Shown one piece after another: positions 1 through 8,698 of a stretch of DNA of 21,123 nucleotides (position 1 is the stretch's first letter; the number at the start of each line of letters is the position of its first letter). The notes beneath the pieces were generated by a model that saw only the letters and a list, made by a program, of their open reading frames with translations, was not told where the DNA came from and searched no databases. Position numbers and translations under genes: made by a program. The DNA is from Pseudomonadota bacterium (GTDB lineage Bacteria; Pseudomonadota; Alphaproteobacteria; Acetobacterales; Acetobacteraceae). The DNA is taken from assembly GCA_021779655.1 (NCBI GenBank), contig JAJYAF010000004.1, positions 1 to 21,123 of the forward strand, written 5' to 3'.

Positions 1-1
1 C

Positions 2-1429
2 ATCTCGTTTTCCATCATCTGCATTCTTGCGGGCGGCATCACCAGTTTTCAGGTCGGCTTCTGCACCGGAGGCGGGTTCGGGGTGTTCGTCGGCTGGATT
101 GTCGGCTCGCTCTATGCGCTGATCGTTGCGCTCGCCATGGCGCAGATTTCCTCCGCCTATCCCACTGCCGGCGGCCTGTACCACTGGTCGTCGATCCTGG
201 GCGGGCGCGGCTGGGGCTGGGCCACGGCCTTCGTTAACCTGCTTGGCCTGATTTTCGTCGTCTCCTCGGTCGATGTCGGGGTCTATCTGCTGTTCAACAA
301 CCTGATTCTGAACAATATTTTCGGGATCGATACATCGAAGTGGGGGGAGACGCAGCAGATTGTCGCGGTCACCCTCATTCTGCTCACCCAGGCGGGGTTC
401 AATCATCGGGGCATTCGGGTCACGACCCTGCTAACGGATTTTTCCGGCTATCTCATCCTGGTGGTCGCCGTGCTGCTTACCCTTACCATGCTGTTCGGGG
501 CGTCGCATCTGGATTTTACCCGGCTCATCACGTTCACCAACTATTCCGGCGCGCCCGGGGGCAATGTGGTGCCGCATAGCGGCAACGCGTTCTATGTCTT
601 CCTGCTCGGCCTGCTGCTGCCGATCTACACGATCACCGGGTTCGACGGCTCCGCCCATATTTCGGAAGAAACCCGTGACGCCCGCCGTTCCGTGCCGAGA
701 GGCATGATCAACGCGGTGTTCTGGTCCTTCGTCTTCGGCCTGGTGATGGTCTCGTCCTTCGTGCTGGCCATGCCTGATCTGGGTAAATCGGCGGCCAGCG
801 GCGCGAGTGTTTTCTTCAACCTGCTTGCCGGCCTTGCCGTGCCGGCCCCGCTGAAGGACCTCCTGTATATCGGTATCGTGCTGGCGAACTATCTTTGCGC
901 GCTGGCGGGCGTCACCTCCACCTCGCGCATGATCTTCGCCTTCTCGCGGGATGGCGGACTTCCGGGCCACCAGATCTGGCGGCACGTCAGTCCGGTATAC
1001 CGGACCCCGGTGGCGGCGATCTGGCTTGCCGCCCTGCTCGCCCTGCTCTCCACCCTATATTCGCCCGCCTTCGGCGCGCTGGCCGCGGGCTGCGCCATGT
1101 TCCTATACGTTTCTTACGCCATGCCGATCCTGGCCGGAATTTTCGCGGAAGGGAAGCACTGGACCGAGTTCGGTCCGTTCCGCCTCGGCGCCTTGTCCAA
1201 GCCGATTGGCGTGCTCGCGGTGCTTTGCACCCTGGTGGTGATCTTCATCGGCATCCAGCCGCCGAACGATATTCTGGTCAGCTACGGCCTCGGCCTTATC
1301 GTCCTGATGCTCGTGCTGTGGTTCGGCATTGCGCGGCAGCGCTTTCCCGGCCCGCCGATCGGGGCCGCGGCGGTTGCCGCCCGGGCCGCGGAAATCGCCG
1401 CCGAGGAACATGCGGTGGGCGAAGCGTAG
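2..1429 (+). CDS. APC-family amino acid permease, 5' end missing
   Basis: This is an inner-membrane amino acid transporter of the amino acid-polyamine-organocation superfamily, closest in style to the ACT/GABA-permease branch. The frame is open from base 2, upstream of the first in-window start, and reads ISFSIICILAGGITSF there, so the N-terminus lies outside the window. Visible features are the family-typical stretch around SSAYPTAGGLYHW, a series of hydrophobic segments (roughly ten), the FDGSAHISEET region in the middle, and SRMIFAFSRDGGLPG in the second half, all characteristic of this branch. The C-terminus is an alanine- and glutamate-rich cytoplasmic tail. It converges on the serine acetyltransferase gene with only 12 nt between the stops and no clear terminator. 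The substrate cannot be read from the sequence; GABA, other amino acids or choline are possible for the branch. Confidence 0.9.
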   Translation: MSFSIICILAGGITSFQVGFCTGGGFGVFVGWIVGSLYALIVALAMAQISSAYPTAGGLYHWSSILGGRGWGWATAFVNLLGLIFVVSSVDVGVYLLFNNLILNNIFGIDTSKWGETQQIVAVTLILLTQAGFNHRGIRVTTLLTDFSGYLILVVAVLLTLTMLFGASHLDFTRLITFTNYSGAPGGNVVPHSGNAFYVFLLGLLLPIYTITGFDGSAHISEETRDARRSVPRGMINAVFWSFVFGLVMVSSFVLAMPDLGKSAASGASVFFNLLAGLAVPAPLKDLLYIGIVLANYLCALAGVTSTSRMIFAFSRDGGLPGHQIWRHVSPVYRTPVAAIWLAALLALLSTLYSPAFGALAAGCAMFLYVSYAMPILAGIFAEGKHWTEFGPFRLGALSKPIGVLAVLCTLVVIFIGIQPPNDILVSYGLGLIVLMLVLWFGIARQRFPGPPIGAAAVAARAAEIAAEEHAVGEA

Positions 1430-1441
1430 CGGGCGGGCGGT

Positions 1442-2104
1442 TCAGACGCGCTCGGTGGCGAGCCGGGCGATTCTGGATTCGAGCGCGTGCAACTCCTCGC
1501 GGAGCGATTCGAGCTCCTTAAGCAGCGGGTCCAGGCAAGGGTCCGCCGGGGTGCCGTAGGCACCGGTGCGGGCTTCCAGAACCCGGCGCCCCTGCTCGAC
1601 CGGGCGGGCCGGGATGCCGACCACGGTGGTTCCAGGGGCAACCGCGCTGACAACGACGGCATTCGCCCCGATTCGGGCATTCTCACCGATGAGAATCGGG
1701 CCAAGAACCTTCGCTCCGGCCCCGATGATGACATTATTGCCGATGGTGGGGTGCCGTTTTCCCTTGCCCGAGCTGATGCCGCCCAGCGTAACCTGATGAT
1801 ATAAATAGACATCATCGCCGAGTTCGGCCGTCTCGCCGATGACGACGCCCATGCCGTGGTCGATCAGCAGCCGGCGGCCCAGCCGGGCGCCGGGATGGAT
1901 TTCGATGCCGGTGAGAAAGCGGCCGACATTGGAGACGAAGCGGCCAAGGATGCGCAACCGGTGACGCCAAAAAAAGCTGGCGACGGCATGGAATCCGATG
2001 GCGTGCAACCCTGGATAGCAGAGCGCGACTTCCAAATTGGACCGGGCCGCCGGATCACGCTGCCGGTATGCCTGGATCGTCTCGGTGAAAAACATAAGGG
2101 GCAT
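1442..2104 (-). CDS. cysE: Serine O-acetyltransferase (CysE, short EpsC-like form)
   Basis: The enzyme transfers acetyl from acetyl-CoA to L-serine, giving O-acetylserine, the precursor that cysteine synthase converts to cysteine in the cytoplasm. The 220-residue protein has a short helical N-terminal part (about 1-65), then a left-handed beta-helix of hexapeptide repeats. The diagnostic blocks are [23 protein letters not shown] and YHQVTLGG, including the DHG histidine and the YHQ histidine region. At about 273 residues the E. coli enzyme is longer; this short N-terminus is the type found in many non-enteric bacteria. The C-terminus (about 185-220) is charged and heptad-like, a possible coiled coil. 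The start at MPLMFF is uncertain: a second ATG lies three codons on and neither has a strong ribosome binding site. It diverges from the alpha/beta hydrolase across 376 nt. Confidence 0.93.
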   Translation of the reverse strand: MPLMFFTETIQAYRQRDPAARSNLEVALCYPGLHAIGFHAVASFFWRHRLRILGRFVSNVGRFLTGIEIHPGARLGRRLLIDHGMGVVIGETAELGDDVYLYHQVTLGGISSGKGKRHPTIGNNVIIGAGAKVLGPILIGENARIGANAVVVSAVAPGTTVVGIPARPVEQGRRVLEARTGAYGTPADPCLDPLLKELESLREELHALESRIARLATERV

Positions 2105-2139
2105 GCGACATTTCCGTAGGAAAGCTCAAAAGAGCGGTA

Positions 2140-2168
2140 TATATTGATCGACTTGCAGGAGGATACAA
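2140..2168 (-). promoter_or_regulatory. Possible cysE promoter
   Basis: On the minus strand TTGTAT is followed, after 17-19 nt, by an AT stretch reading AATATATA, ahead of the cysE start. The spacing and composition fit a sigma-70-type promoter, but the match is only moderate and alphaproteobacterial promoters are hard to call by eye. Confidence 0.25.
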
Positions 2169-2309
2169 ATCGATGCGGGGTGGTGGTTAAGGTCTAGGTA
2201 TCCCAACCGCCGGGGTCAACAATCGGGCAGCGCCTGTTCGAGGTGATTAGACATGCTTATCAAAGATATGGTTGCAGATATGATTGCCGAGAACAACGGT
2301 GGTTGAATG

Positions 2310-2336
2310 GCCCAAAATCCAATAGCCCAAAATCCA
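2310..2336. repeat. 12-bp direct repeat, 15-bp period
   Basis: GCCCAAAATCCA occurs at 2310-2321 and again at 2325-2336, separated by three bases. It lies about 145 nt upstream of the hydrolase start. Two copies on nearly one and a half helical turns could be a regulator site or a chance duplication. No known binding site is recognised. Confidence 0.5.
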
Positions 2337-2480
2337 GGGAAAACAGGACTAAGGAAAATAGATCTGGAAAAACGGAATCGCAACCGAATCAGGGAAAAAG
2401 CGACAATATCGGGGGATGGTCGGGGCAGAAGTGCGCCGATAACGGAATGAACAACGGTTAGATGAAAGACGAGCGAGCAA

Positions 2481-3146
2481 ATGCCTGAAGTTATGTTTGC
2501 CGGGCCGGAAGGCCGTCTGGAAGGGCGTTACCATCACGCCAAGGAGCATGGCGCACCGCTGGCCCTGGTCCTGCATCCGCACCCGCTGCATGGCGGCACC
2601 ATGAACAATCGTATAACTTATTCGATGTACCAGGTGTTTCAGCGCCTGGGCTTTTCGGTCATGCGCTTCAATTTCCGTGGAGTTGGCCGCAGCCAGAGCA
2701 AGTTTGACGGTGGCATGGGCGAGATTAACGACGCAGCGGCGGCGCTGGACTGGATGCAGGCGCTCAACCCCGGCCATGGCGGGCTGTGGATTTCCGGCTA
2801 TTCCTTCGGCTCCTTTGTCGGCATGCAGCTTCTGATGCGCCGGCCGGAGGTCTCGGGCTGGGTCAGCGTGGCATTGCCGGCGGCCGGTTACGATTTCGGC
2901 TTCCTGGCTCCCTGCCCATGCAGCGGGCTCATCATCCATGGCGATGCCGATGAACTGGTTCCAGAACCCACCGTGCGCAAGCTGGTGGACAAGCTGAATC
3001 AGCAGAAGGGCATTTCCATCGACTACCGGGTGTTCCCCGGTGCGGACCATGTGTTCGCGAATCAGGCGGAGCAGGTTTCGGAAGCGGTGGAAGGCTATGT
3101 GAGCCAGTGCCTCGCCCGCAAGCAGATGGCGCTGGCGGCCGATTAG
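2481..3146 (+). CDS. Alpha/beta hydrolase, COG2945-like
   Basis: This is a cytoplasmic serine hydrolase of the alpha/beta fold with no obvious signal peptide. The visible elements, in order, are the oxyanion region LHPHPLHGGTMNN (about 31-43), the conserved FNFRGVGRS strand-turn (about 63-71), the nucleophile elbow GYSFGS with Ser108, the acid in HGDADELV (Asp155/Asp157) and the catalytic histidine His190 in GADHVF. At 221 residues it has the normal length for this compact family, which has no cap domain. The substrate is unknown. In other alphaproteobacteria I recall this hydrolase next to Rrf2/Suf iron-sulfur genes; none is seen here, although cysE is the divergent neighbour. The ATG at 2481 is preceded by a weak purine-rich site; ATG 2493 is an alternative. 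It converges on anmK, 21 nt apart. Confidence 0.88.
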   Translation: MPEVMFAGPEGRLEGRYHHAKEHGAPLALVLHPHPLHGGTMNNRITYSMYQVFQRLGFSVMRFNFRGVGRSQSKFDGGMGEINDAAAALDWMQALNPGHGGLWISGYSFGSFVGMQLLMRRPEVSGWVSVALPAAGYDFGFLAPCPCSGLIIHGDADELVPEPTVRKLVDKLNQQKGISIDYRVFPGADHVFANQAEQVSEAVEGYVSQCLARKQMALAAD

Positions 3147-3167
3147 CCCGGCGCCGATTCGGCCCGT

Positions 3168-4271
3168 TCAACCAGGTGTCTTCTTCCCCGCTCCCGGAGG
3201 CTCGGCCAGACGGCCTCCGGGCATGGGCCGGGGCGCGCCGGTAGTGCCGGGAAGGGACAAGGGAAGGCCACGGAGGCTGCGCACGGCGAGATAGGCGAAG
3301 CATTGCGCCTCCAGCAGATCGCCGTTCCACCCCGCCGCCTCCACGGGATCCACCGGAACGCCGAAACATTGTTTCAGGCCGGCCATGATGGCGGCATTTT
3401 TACGGCCGCCGCCGCAAACCAACACCCGTTTGGGCCGAGCGGGAACCGGCGCCGCGCCAATGGCGGCCACCGTGAAGGCGGTCAAGGTGGCGGCACCATC
3501 GGCAACTGTGAGCCCCTCCATGGCCGCCTCGATGAGGGGGGAGAAACTGAGCCGATCGAGGGATTTTGGCGGGGCCAAGGTAAAATAGGGGTGCGCCATC
3601 AGGCGGCCCAGCCGGTCCTGCCGCGCATGGCCCGAGGCGGCGAGTTCCCCGTTTTCGTCGAATTTGCGGCCGGTATGGCGGAAGATGAAATCGTCGAGCG
3701 GCCCGTTGCCGGGGCCAGTATCGCAGGCGAGGATTTCTCCATCCGCGCCGAGCCAGGTGATATTCGCAACGCCGCCGATATTGACAATGAGCAGGGGTTT
3801 TTCCAGCCGCTCCGCCAGGGCCGCGTGGCAGAGCGGCGCGAACGGCGCTCCCTGGCCGCCCGCCGCCACATCGGCCGAGCGGAAATCATGCACCACCGGC
3901 AGCCCGGTTCTGGCGGCAAGCAGGGCGGCATCGCCGATCTGCCAGGTGCGGCGCCGCTCCGGCGCATGCAGGATCGTTTGACCGTGCATGCCGATAAGAT
4001 CAGCGCCCTGGCCCGCCATGGCAAAGGCGATGCAATGCTTCTCGGTAAGCCGGCGGCTGATATCCTCGACAAACGAATCGCCGGGGCCGAGCGCCGGGGC
4101 AATATCGAGCAGACGCCGGAGATCGGCGCGAAGGCTGTCGTCATAGGCCAGGGTCGTGCCCGCGCCGGCCCGCCGGATGGCCGTTCCGTCGGTTTCCACC
4201 CAGGCGACATCCACTCCGTCGAGTGAAGTACCGCTCATCATCCCGACGGCGCGGAGAAATTGTCCCGGCAT
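3168..4271 (-). CDS. anmK: Anhydro-N-acetylmuramic acid kinase
   Basis: AnmK uses ATP and water to open and phosphorylate 1,6-anhydro-MurNAc, giving MurNAc-6-phosphate in the cell wall recycling pathway. The 367-residue protein starts with the signature GMMSGTSLDG (10-19) and continues with the HGQT block (about 96-99), NIGGVANIT, the catalytic-base block CDTGPGNG with Asp184 (equivalent to the E. coli catalytic Asp182), and the nucleotide-binding VCGGGRKN near the C-terminus. The C-terminal PGTTGAPRPM is also typical. The frame is open 99 codons further upstream, to 4568, but that part is the antisense of tyrS. The start at 4271 places the signature at the usual position and gives the family's normal length. 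It diverges from tyrS with 45 nt between the two starts. Confidence 0.95.
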   Translation of the reverse strand: MPGQFLRAVGMMSGTSLDGVDVAWVETDGTAIRRAGAGTTLAYDDSLRADLRRLLDIAPALGPGDSFVEDISRRLTEKHCIAFAMAGQGADLIGMHGQTILHAPERRRTWQIGDAALLAARTGLPVVHDFRSADVAAGGQGAPFAPLCHAALAERLEKPLLIVNIGGVANITWLGADGEILACDTGPGNGPLDDFIFRHTGRKFDENGELAASGHARQDRLGRLMAHPYFTLAPPKSLDRLSFSPLIEAAMEGLTVADGAATLTAFTVAAIGAAPVPARPKRVLVCGGGRKNAAIMAGLKQCFGVPVDPVEAAGWNGDLLEAQCFAYLAVRSLRGLPLSLPGTTGAPRPMPGGRLAEPPGAGKKTPG

Positions 4272-4316
4272 GAGGCTTGTGGTAGCGGGCGCGCGAACCG
4301 GCGTTAAGAGGTTATC

Positions 4317-5549
4317 ATGCCAGAAAGCGAATTTTTGATAGAGGCAAAGGCCCGTGGCTTCGTCTCCCAATGCACGGACGAGGCGGCGCTGGACGCCGCG
4401 CTCATGGCCGGGCCGGTTGCCGGCTATATCGGCTTCGACCTGACCGCCGACAGCCTGCATGTCGGCCACATGATGCAGATCATGCTGCTGCGTCTGTTCC
4501 AGAAACACGGGCATAGGCCGGTGGCGCTGCTGGGCGGCGGGACCACGCGGATCGGCGATCCCTCGCACCGCGAGGAGGCGCGCCAGCTTTTGAACGATGC
4601 GCAGATCGCGGCGAACCTGGCCGGCATCCGCCGTAATATCGAACCCTTCCTGCGCTTCGGCGAAGCTCCGACGGATGCGATTCTGGTGAATAACGCCGAC
4701 TGGCTGGACCGGCTTGGCTATATTGAACTGCTGCGCGATGTGGGACCATGCTTTTCGGTCAACCGCATGCTTTCATTCGATAGCGTAAAATCCCGGCTGG
4801 AACGCGAACAGGGGCTGACTTTTCTGGAGTTCAATTACTCCATCCTGCAAAGCTATGATTTTCGCGAGTTGAGCCGCCGCCATGGGGTTACGCTGCAGAT
4901 GGGCGGCTCCGACCAATGGGGGAATATCGTCTCCGGCGTGGACCTGGTGCGGCGGACGGACGGCAGACAGGTTTTCGGCCTGACCGCGCCGCTGATCACC
5001 ACCGCCTCGGGGGTGAAAATGGGCAAGACGGCGGCCGGCGCGGTGTGGCTCACGCCCGAGAAACTGAGCGCGTATCAATACTGGCAATTCTGGCGCAACA
5101 CCGAGGATGCGGATGTCGGCCGGTTTCTGAAAATGTTCACCGACCTGCCGCTGGCCGAGATCGCCCGGCTGGAAGCCCTGCGCGGTTCCGAGATCAACCA
5201 GGCGAAAGTTGTCCTGGCAACGGCCGCGACGGCGCTCGCGCATGGCGCGGCGGCGGCTGGGGAGGCAGAGGAGACCGCGCGCAAGACCTTTGCCGAGAAA
5301 GCGGATGCCGAGGGTCTGCCCAGCATCGACATTCCCGCCGCCGAACTCGCCGCCGGAATTCCCGCCTTTGCCTTGTTTCATCGGGCCGGGCTTGCCGCGA
5401 GCAACGGCGAAGCCCGCCGCCTGATCCGCGGCGGCGGCGCCCGGGTGAATGACATGGTTATCAGCGACGAGGCGCAGCGGATCACCGGCGAAAGCACGCT
5501 GCGGCTCTCGGCCGGCAGGAAGCAGCACGTGCTGGTCCGCCCCGCGTGA
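4317..5549 (+). CDS. tyrS: Tyrosyl-tRNA synthetase
   Basis: This is a cytoplasmic class I aminoacyl-tRNA synthetase that charges tRNA-Tyr. The 410-residue protein contains the HIGH-type motif HVGH (48-51), the tyrosine-pocket block [11 protein letters not shown], and the KMSKS-type loop as KMGKT (234-238), which is the usual form in many proteobacteria. The C-terminal S4-like RNA-binding domain is recognised from [18 protein letters not shown] (about 361-378). Length and domain order are normal. An AAGAGG site lies a few bases before the ATG. It diverges from anmK, and its 3' end converges on mmsB only 8 nt away, with no intrinsic terminator visible between them. Confidence 0.97.
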   Translation: MPESEFLIEAKARGFVSQCTDEAALDAALMAGPVAGYIGFDLTADSLHVGHMMQIMLLRLFQKHGHRPVALLGGGTTRIGDPSHREEARQLLNDAQIAANLAGIRRNIEPFLRFGEAPTDAILVNNADWLDRLGYIELLRDVGPCFSVNRMLSFDSVKSRLEREQGLTFLEFNYSILQSYDFRELSRRHGVTLQMGGSDQWGNIVSGVDLVRRTDGRQVFGLTAPLITTASGVKMGKTAAGAVWLTPEKLSAYQYWQFWRNTEDADVGRFLKMFTDLPLAEIARLEALRGSEINQAKVVLATAATALAHGAAAAGEAEETARKTFAEKADAEGLPSIDIPAAELAAGIPAFALFHRAGLAASNGEARRLIRGGGARVNDMVISDEAQRITGESTLRLSAGRKQHVLVRPA

Positions 5550-5557
5550 GGATGCGT

Positions 5558-6460
5558 TTACGGCTTTCCCGGAGCCGAGGCGCTACGAATGGCATTGATG
5601 ACCGCGGAGAAATCCATGCCCCCCTGGCCGGCGCTAACGAATTTCTGATAGAATTCAGCCGCGTGACGGCCGAATTCGGTGGCCGCTCCCCCCGATTCGG
5701 CCGCTTCCTGGCTGAGCAGCAGATCCTTCAGCATCAAGGCGGCGGTAAAGCCCGGTTTGTACCCGTTATTGGCCGGGCTCGCCGGGACCGGGCCCGGCAC
5801 AGGGCAATTGGTGGTAAGTGCCCAGCACTGGCCGGAAGAGGTGGAAGCCACGTCAAACATCGCCTGATGAGACAGCCCCAGCTTCTCGGCAAGAACGAAG
5901 GCCTCGCCCACCGCGATCATCGAGATGCCGAGGATCATGTTATTGCAAATCTTCGCCGCCTGCCCTGCCCCCGCGCCGCCGCAATGCACGATCTTGCGGC
6001 CCATGCGTTCGAGCACCGTTTTGGCGCGGGCGAAAGCTTTCTCGCTGCCGCCCGCCATGAAGGTGAGTGTTGCCGCCTGCGCCCCGCCGACCCCGCCTGA
6101 AACCGGCGCGTCCAGGCTTTCCATTCCCGCCGCCGCCGCCGCCTTATGCGCGGCACGGGCGCTATCCACATCGATGGTGGAACAGTCGATGAACAAGGTT
6201 CCCGGCGCGGCGGCCTTGAAAATTCCGCTGCCGTACAAGTCCCGTACCACCTTGCCATCGGGCAGCATGGAAATGACAACCCCGGCGCCTTTCACCGCTT
6301 CCGCGGCGCTGGCGGCGATCGAAACCCCGGCACTGGCGGCGGCGGCATTGGCGGCGGGCACCACATCCCAGCCTTGAACCTTGCATCCGGCCTTCACCAG
6401 ATTGGTTGTCATCGGCAGGCCCATATTGCCCAGGCCGATGAAGGCGATCGTTTCTGTCAT
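5558..6460 (-). CDS. mmsB: 3-hydroxyisobutyrate dehydrogenase
   Basis: It oxidises 3-hydroxyisobutyrate to methylmalonate semialdehyde with NAD+ in valine breakdown. The 300-residue protein begins with the Rossmann dinucleotide motif FIGLGNMG (7-14), followed by the beta-hydroxyacid dehydrogenase substrate block LDAPVSGG (116-123) and the catalytic lysine Lys170 in GQAAKICNN. The block GQCWALTTNCPVPGPVPASP is specific to 3-hydroxyisobutyrate dehydrogenases rather than to tartronate semialdehyde reductases. It is the last gene of the four-gene minus-strand operon, 26 nt after the hydrolase, with its own strong GGGAGG ribosome binding site. The end of the gene faces tyrS. Confidence 0.95.
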   Translation of the reverse strand: MTETIAFIGLGNMGLPMTTNLVKAGCKVQGWDVVPAANAAAASAGVSIAASAAEAVKGAGVVISMLPDGKVVRDLYGSGIFKAAAPGTLFIDCSTIDVDSARAAHKAAAAAGMESLDAPVSGGVGGAQAATLTFMAGGSEKAFARAKTVLERMGRKIVHCGGAGAGQAAKICNNMILGISMIAVGEAFVLAEKLGLSHQAMFDVASTSSGQCWALTTNCPVPGPVPASPANNGYKPGFTAALMLKDLLLSQEAAESGGAATEFGRHAAEFYQKFVSAGQGGMDFSAVINAIRSASAPGKP

Positions 6461-6486
6461 GTTTTCCTCCCATTCCGGCTAAAAAC

Positions 6487-7536
6487 TTAAAAAATCACCT
6501 CTCCCGCCGGCCTGATGAATTCCTCGACCATAGCCGCGGTGACCGCGTGAAGCGTAGCGGGCGACCATTTCGGGTTGCGGTCCTTATCCACCACGGCGGC
6601 GCGCACGCCCTCGTAGAAATCATCCGAAGCCAGCACCGCATGCACGGCGTCGAATTCGCGTTGCAGGCTCTGCTCCAGGGTCGTGTCCCGCCGGGCCAGG
6701 CGCAATAATCTGAGCGTTACCTTCATGCTGCGCGGGCATTTCCGGTCCATGATCTTCAGCGTTTCGGCCGCGAAGGGCGTGCCGGCGGCGCGCAGAGCGG
6801 CGATGATCTCCTCCACGTCATCGGAGGCGAAGACGCGGTCAATCTCCTCGCGCTGCGCCGCGAGCGGAGCCGGCACGGTTTGGGCGAATTTTTTCGTGAT
6901 TTCGCTCGCTTGCGTCACGGTTGCGCTGGCCGGCAAGGCGGCCAGCGCCTCGATGAGCGCGGGCAAGGTCTCGCTTGGCACGAAAAAATCCGCCAGACCG
7001 GCATAAATCGCGTCGGCACCGCCGAACGCCTCGCCTGTGAGGCCCATGAACGTGCCGATCTCGCCGGGGGCGCGGCTCAACAGCCAGGTTCCGCCCACAT
7101 CCGGGAAAAAACCGATACCGGTTTCCGGCATCGCCATTTTCGTGCGTTCCGTGACGATGCGCACCCGGCCATGCGCGGAAATACCCACGCCACCGCCCAT
7201 GGTGATGCCGTCCATGACGGCGGCATAAGGCTTGGGGTAACGGGCGATATGGGCGTTCATCCGGTATTCGTCGCGGAAAAAAGCCAGGCTATCGGCCATC
7301 CGCTCCCGTCCATTCTCGTAGAGCACCCGGATATCGCCGCCCGCGCAAAGCCCGCGCTCTCCCTCGCCGCTGACGAGGACGAGACCGATGGCGGGATCGC
7401 TCTCAAAACGGTTGAGCGCGGATTCGATGGCGTGGATCATGGGGAGGGAAAGGCTGTTGATCGCCTTGGGGCGGTTCAAACGGATACGCCCGAGCGCGCC
7501 GCGCGTTTCCAGCAGAACATCCTCGGTCTCGCTCAT
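6487..7536 (-). CDS. 3-hydroxyisobutyryl-CoA hydrolase
   Basis: This crotonase-fold thioesterase releases CoA from 3-hydroxyisobutyryl-CoA in valine breakdown, which lowers the level of reactive methacrylyl-CoA. At 349 residues it is longer than simple enoyl-CoA hydratases (about 260), as expected for this subfamily. Oxyanion-hole blocks are CAGGDIR (about 64-70) and MGGGVG (113-118). The subfamily-specific catalytic block MPETGIGFFPDVGG carries Glu138 and Asp146. The C-terminal region includes the family-typical SMKVTLRLLR and FDAVHAVLASDDFYEGVRA. It lies between the acyl-CoA dehydrogenase (9 nt upstream) and mmsB, clearly as part of the same transcript. No separate enoyl-CoA hydratase is present in the operon, so methacrylyl-CoA hydration must be done by an enzyme encoded elsewhere. 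Confidence 0.93.
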   Translation of the reverse strand: MSETEDVLLETRGALGRIRLNRPKAINSLSLPMIHAIESALNRFESDPAIGLVLVSGEGERGLCAGGDIRVLYENGRERMADSLAFFRDEYRMNAHIARYPKPYAAVMDGITMGGGVGISAHGRVRIVTERTKMAMPETGIGFFPDVGGTWLLSRAPGEIGTFMGLTGEAFGGADAIYAGLADFFVPSETLPALIEALAALPASATVTQASEITKKFAQTVPAPLAAQREEIDRVFASDDVEEIIAALRAAGTPFAAETLKIMDRKCPRSMKVTLRLLRLARRDTTLEQSLQREFDAVHAVLASDDFYEGVRAAVVDKDRNPKWSPATLHAVTAAMVEEFIRPAGEVIF

Positions 7537-7545
7537 GTGATTGGT

Positions 7546-8697
7546 CTACCCTTTCCCGGTCAGTCCGCGTGCAATGATAACGCGCATGATCTCGTTGGTC
7601 CCTTCGAGTATCTGATGGACACGCAGATCCCGCACGATTTTCTCGATACCGTAATCGGCGAGGTAGCCATAGCCGCCATGAAGCTGGAGCGCCTGGTTCG
7701 CCACCTCGAATCCGGCATCGGTAGCGAATTTTTTGGCCATGGCGCAGAGCCGGGTCGCGTCTGGCGCCTTTGCGTCCAGCGCTGCGGCCGCCCGCCAGAG
7801 GAAGGTGCGCGCCACCTCGAGCTCCGTGGCCATATCCGCGAGGCGGAATTGCAGAGCTTGAAATTCGGTCAGGGATTGGCCGAAGGCCTTGCGGCTGGCC
7901 ATATAGGCCAAGGTTTTGTCCAACGCCGCCTGGGCGCCTCCCAGCGAGGCCGCCGCGATGTTCAGCCGCCCGCCATCCAGACCGGCCATGGCGATCTTGA
8001 AGCCGATGCCTTCCGGGCCGAGCCGGTTTACCACCGGAATCCGCGCGTCTTGCAGAATTACCTGCCGCGTCGGCTGCGTGTTCCAGCCCATTTTATGCTC
8101 ATTCGGACCGAACGAAAGGCCCTGCGTGTCCTTTTCGATAATCAGCGTGGAAATGCCGCGCGGCCCATCCTCACCGGTGCGCACCATGACCGCATAGACA
8201 TCCGCGGCCCCGGCCCCGGAGATGAATTGCTTGACACCGCTGACGATATAGTCATCCCCGTCGCGTATCGCCCTGGTGCGGATGGCCGCCGCGTCCGATC
8301 CGGCGGCGGGCTCGGTCAGGCAATAACTCGCCAGATGCACCATGCCGCACAGTTTGGGCAGGTAGCGGGCACGCTGCGTTTCATCGCCGAAACGGTCGAT
8401 CATGCCCGCGACCATGTTATGGATCGAAATATAGGAGGCGGTGGAGGGACAGCCGGTTGCCAGCGCCTCGATGATCAGGGCGGCATCCAGCCGCGTGAGG
8501 CCGGAGCCGCCATGCGCCTCGTCCACATAGATGCCGCCCATGCCAAGCGCCCCGGCAGCGCGCAGCGTCTCGACGGGAAAGACCCGCTCCCGGTCCCATA
8601 GCGCGGCATGGGGCGCCATATGCTCATCGGCGAAGGCGCGCGCCATGTCGCGGAGCGCGATCTGTTCCTCCCCCAGACCCCAAGCCAGGATGTTCAT
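7546..8697 (-). CDS. Acyl-CoA dehydrogenase, probably isobutyryl-CoA dehydrogenase
   Basis: This FAD-dependent dehydrogenase is expected to convert isobutyryl-CoA to methacrylyl-CoA, passing electrons to ETF. The 383-residue protein has the normal three-part architecture: N-terminal helical domain; middle beta domain with YCLTEPAAGSD and VSGVKQFISGAG; C-terminal helical domain with RKAFGQSLTEFQALQFRLADM, LQLHGGYGYLADY and VHQILEGTNEIMR. Glu365 in the last block is at the catalytic base position of medium-chain-type enzymes. The exact acyl specificity is inferred from its place between mmsA and the HIBYL-CoA hydrolase, not from residues alone; a 2-methylbutyryl-CoA enzyme is the main alternative. 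Its ATG lies one base after the mmsA stop, so the two are translationally linked. Confidence 0.92.
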   Translation of the reverse strand: MNILAWGLGEEQIALRDMARAFADEHMAPHAALWDRERVFPVETLRAAGALGMGGIYVDEAHGGSGLTRLDAALIIEALATGCPSTASYISIHNMVAGMIDRFGDETQRARYLPKLCGMVHLASYCLTEPAAGSDAAAIRTRAIRDGDDYIVSGVKQFISGAGAADVYAVMVRTGEDGPRGISTLIIEKDTQGLSFGPNEHKMGWNTQPTRQVILQDARIPVVNRLGPEGIGFKIAMAGLDGGRLNIAAASLGGAQAALDKTLAYMASRKAFGQSLTEFQALQFRLADMATELEVARTFLWRAAAALDAKAPDATRLCAMAKKFATDAGFEVANQALQLHGGYGYLADYGIEKIVRDLRVHQILEGTNEIMRVIIARGLTGKG

Positions 8698-8698
8698 G

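Larger units (their letters stand above)
2105..2480. other. Divergent intergenic region, 376 nt, no convincing gene
   Basis: This spacer separates cysE (minus) from the alpha/beta hydrolase (plus) and must hold both promoters. It is less GC-rich than its surroundings. The right half is strongly purine-biased on the plus strand, with GGAAAA recurring four times between about 2338 and 2397. It contains a 12-bp direct repeat (2310-2336) and a 17-codon open frame with a good ribosome binding site (2253-2306). A 72-codon plus-strand frame from a GTG at 2243 is hydrophilic, low-complexity and unlike any family I know, so it is not called. Nothing resembling a tRNA or a known riboswitch was recognised. 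Confidence 0.6.

Noticed and set aside
2243..2461. 72-codon plus-strand frame from a GTG
   Set aside because: Composition is asparagine-, lysine- and serine-rich and low in hydrophobic residues, without a known family; more likely purine-rich spacer DNA.
3153..3163. GCCGATTCGGC palindrome between the hydrolase and anmK as terminator
   Set aside because: The arms leave no room for a loop and there is no U-tract on either strand.
4272..4568. N-terminal extension of anmK by 99 codons
   Set aside because: This part is antisense to the beginning of tyrS and lacks similarity to AnmK; the family signature starts ten residues after the ATG at 4271.
5016..5030. KMGKT in TyrS as a damaged KMSKS motif
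   Set aside because: Variants such as KMGKT and KFGKT are common in bacterial TyrS, so it is not a sign of loss of function.
6880..8601. 573-codon plus-strand frame opposite the valine operon
   Set aside because: It spans antisense to two well supported genes, crossing their boundary, and its translation has the arginine/histidine-rich look of a shadow frame.
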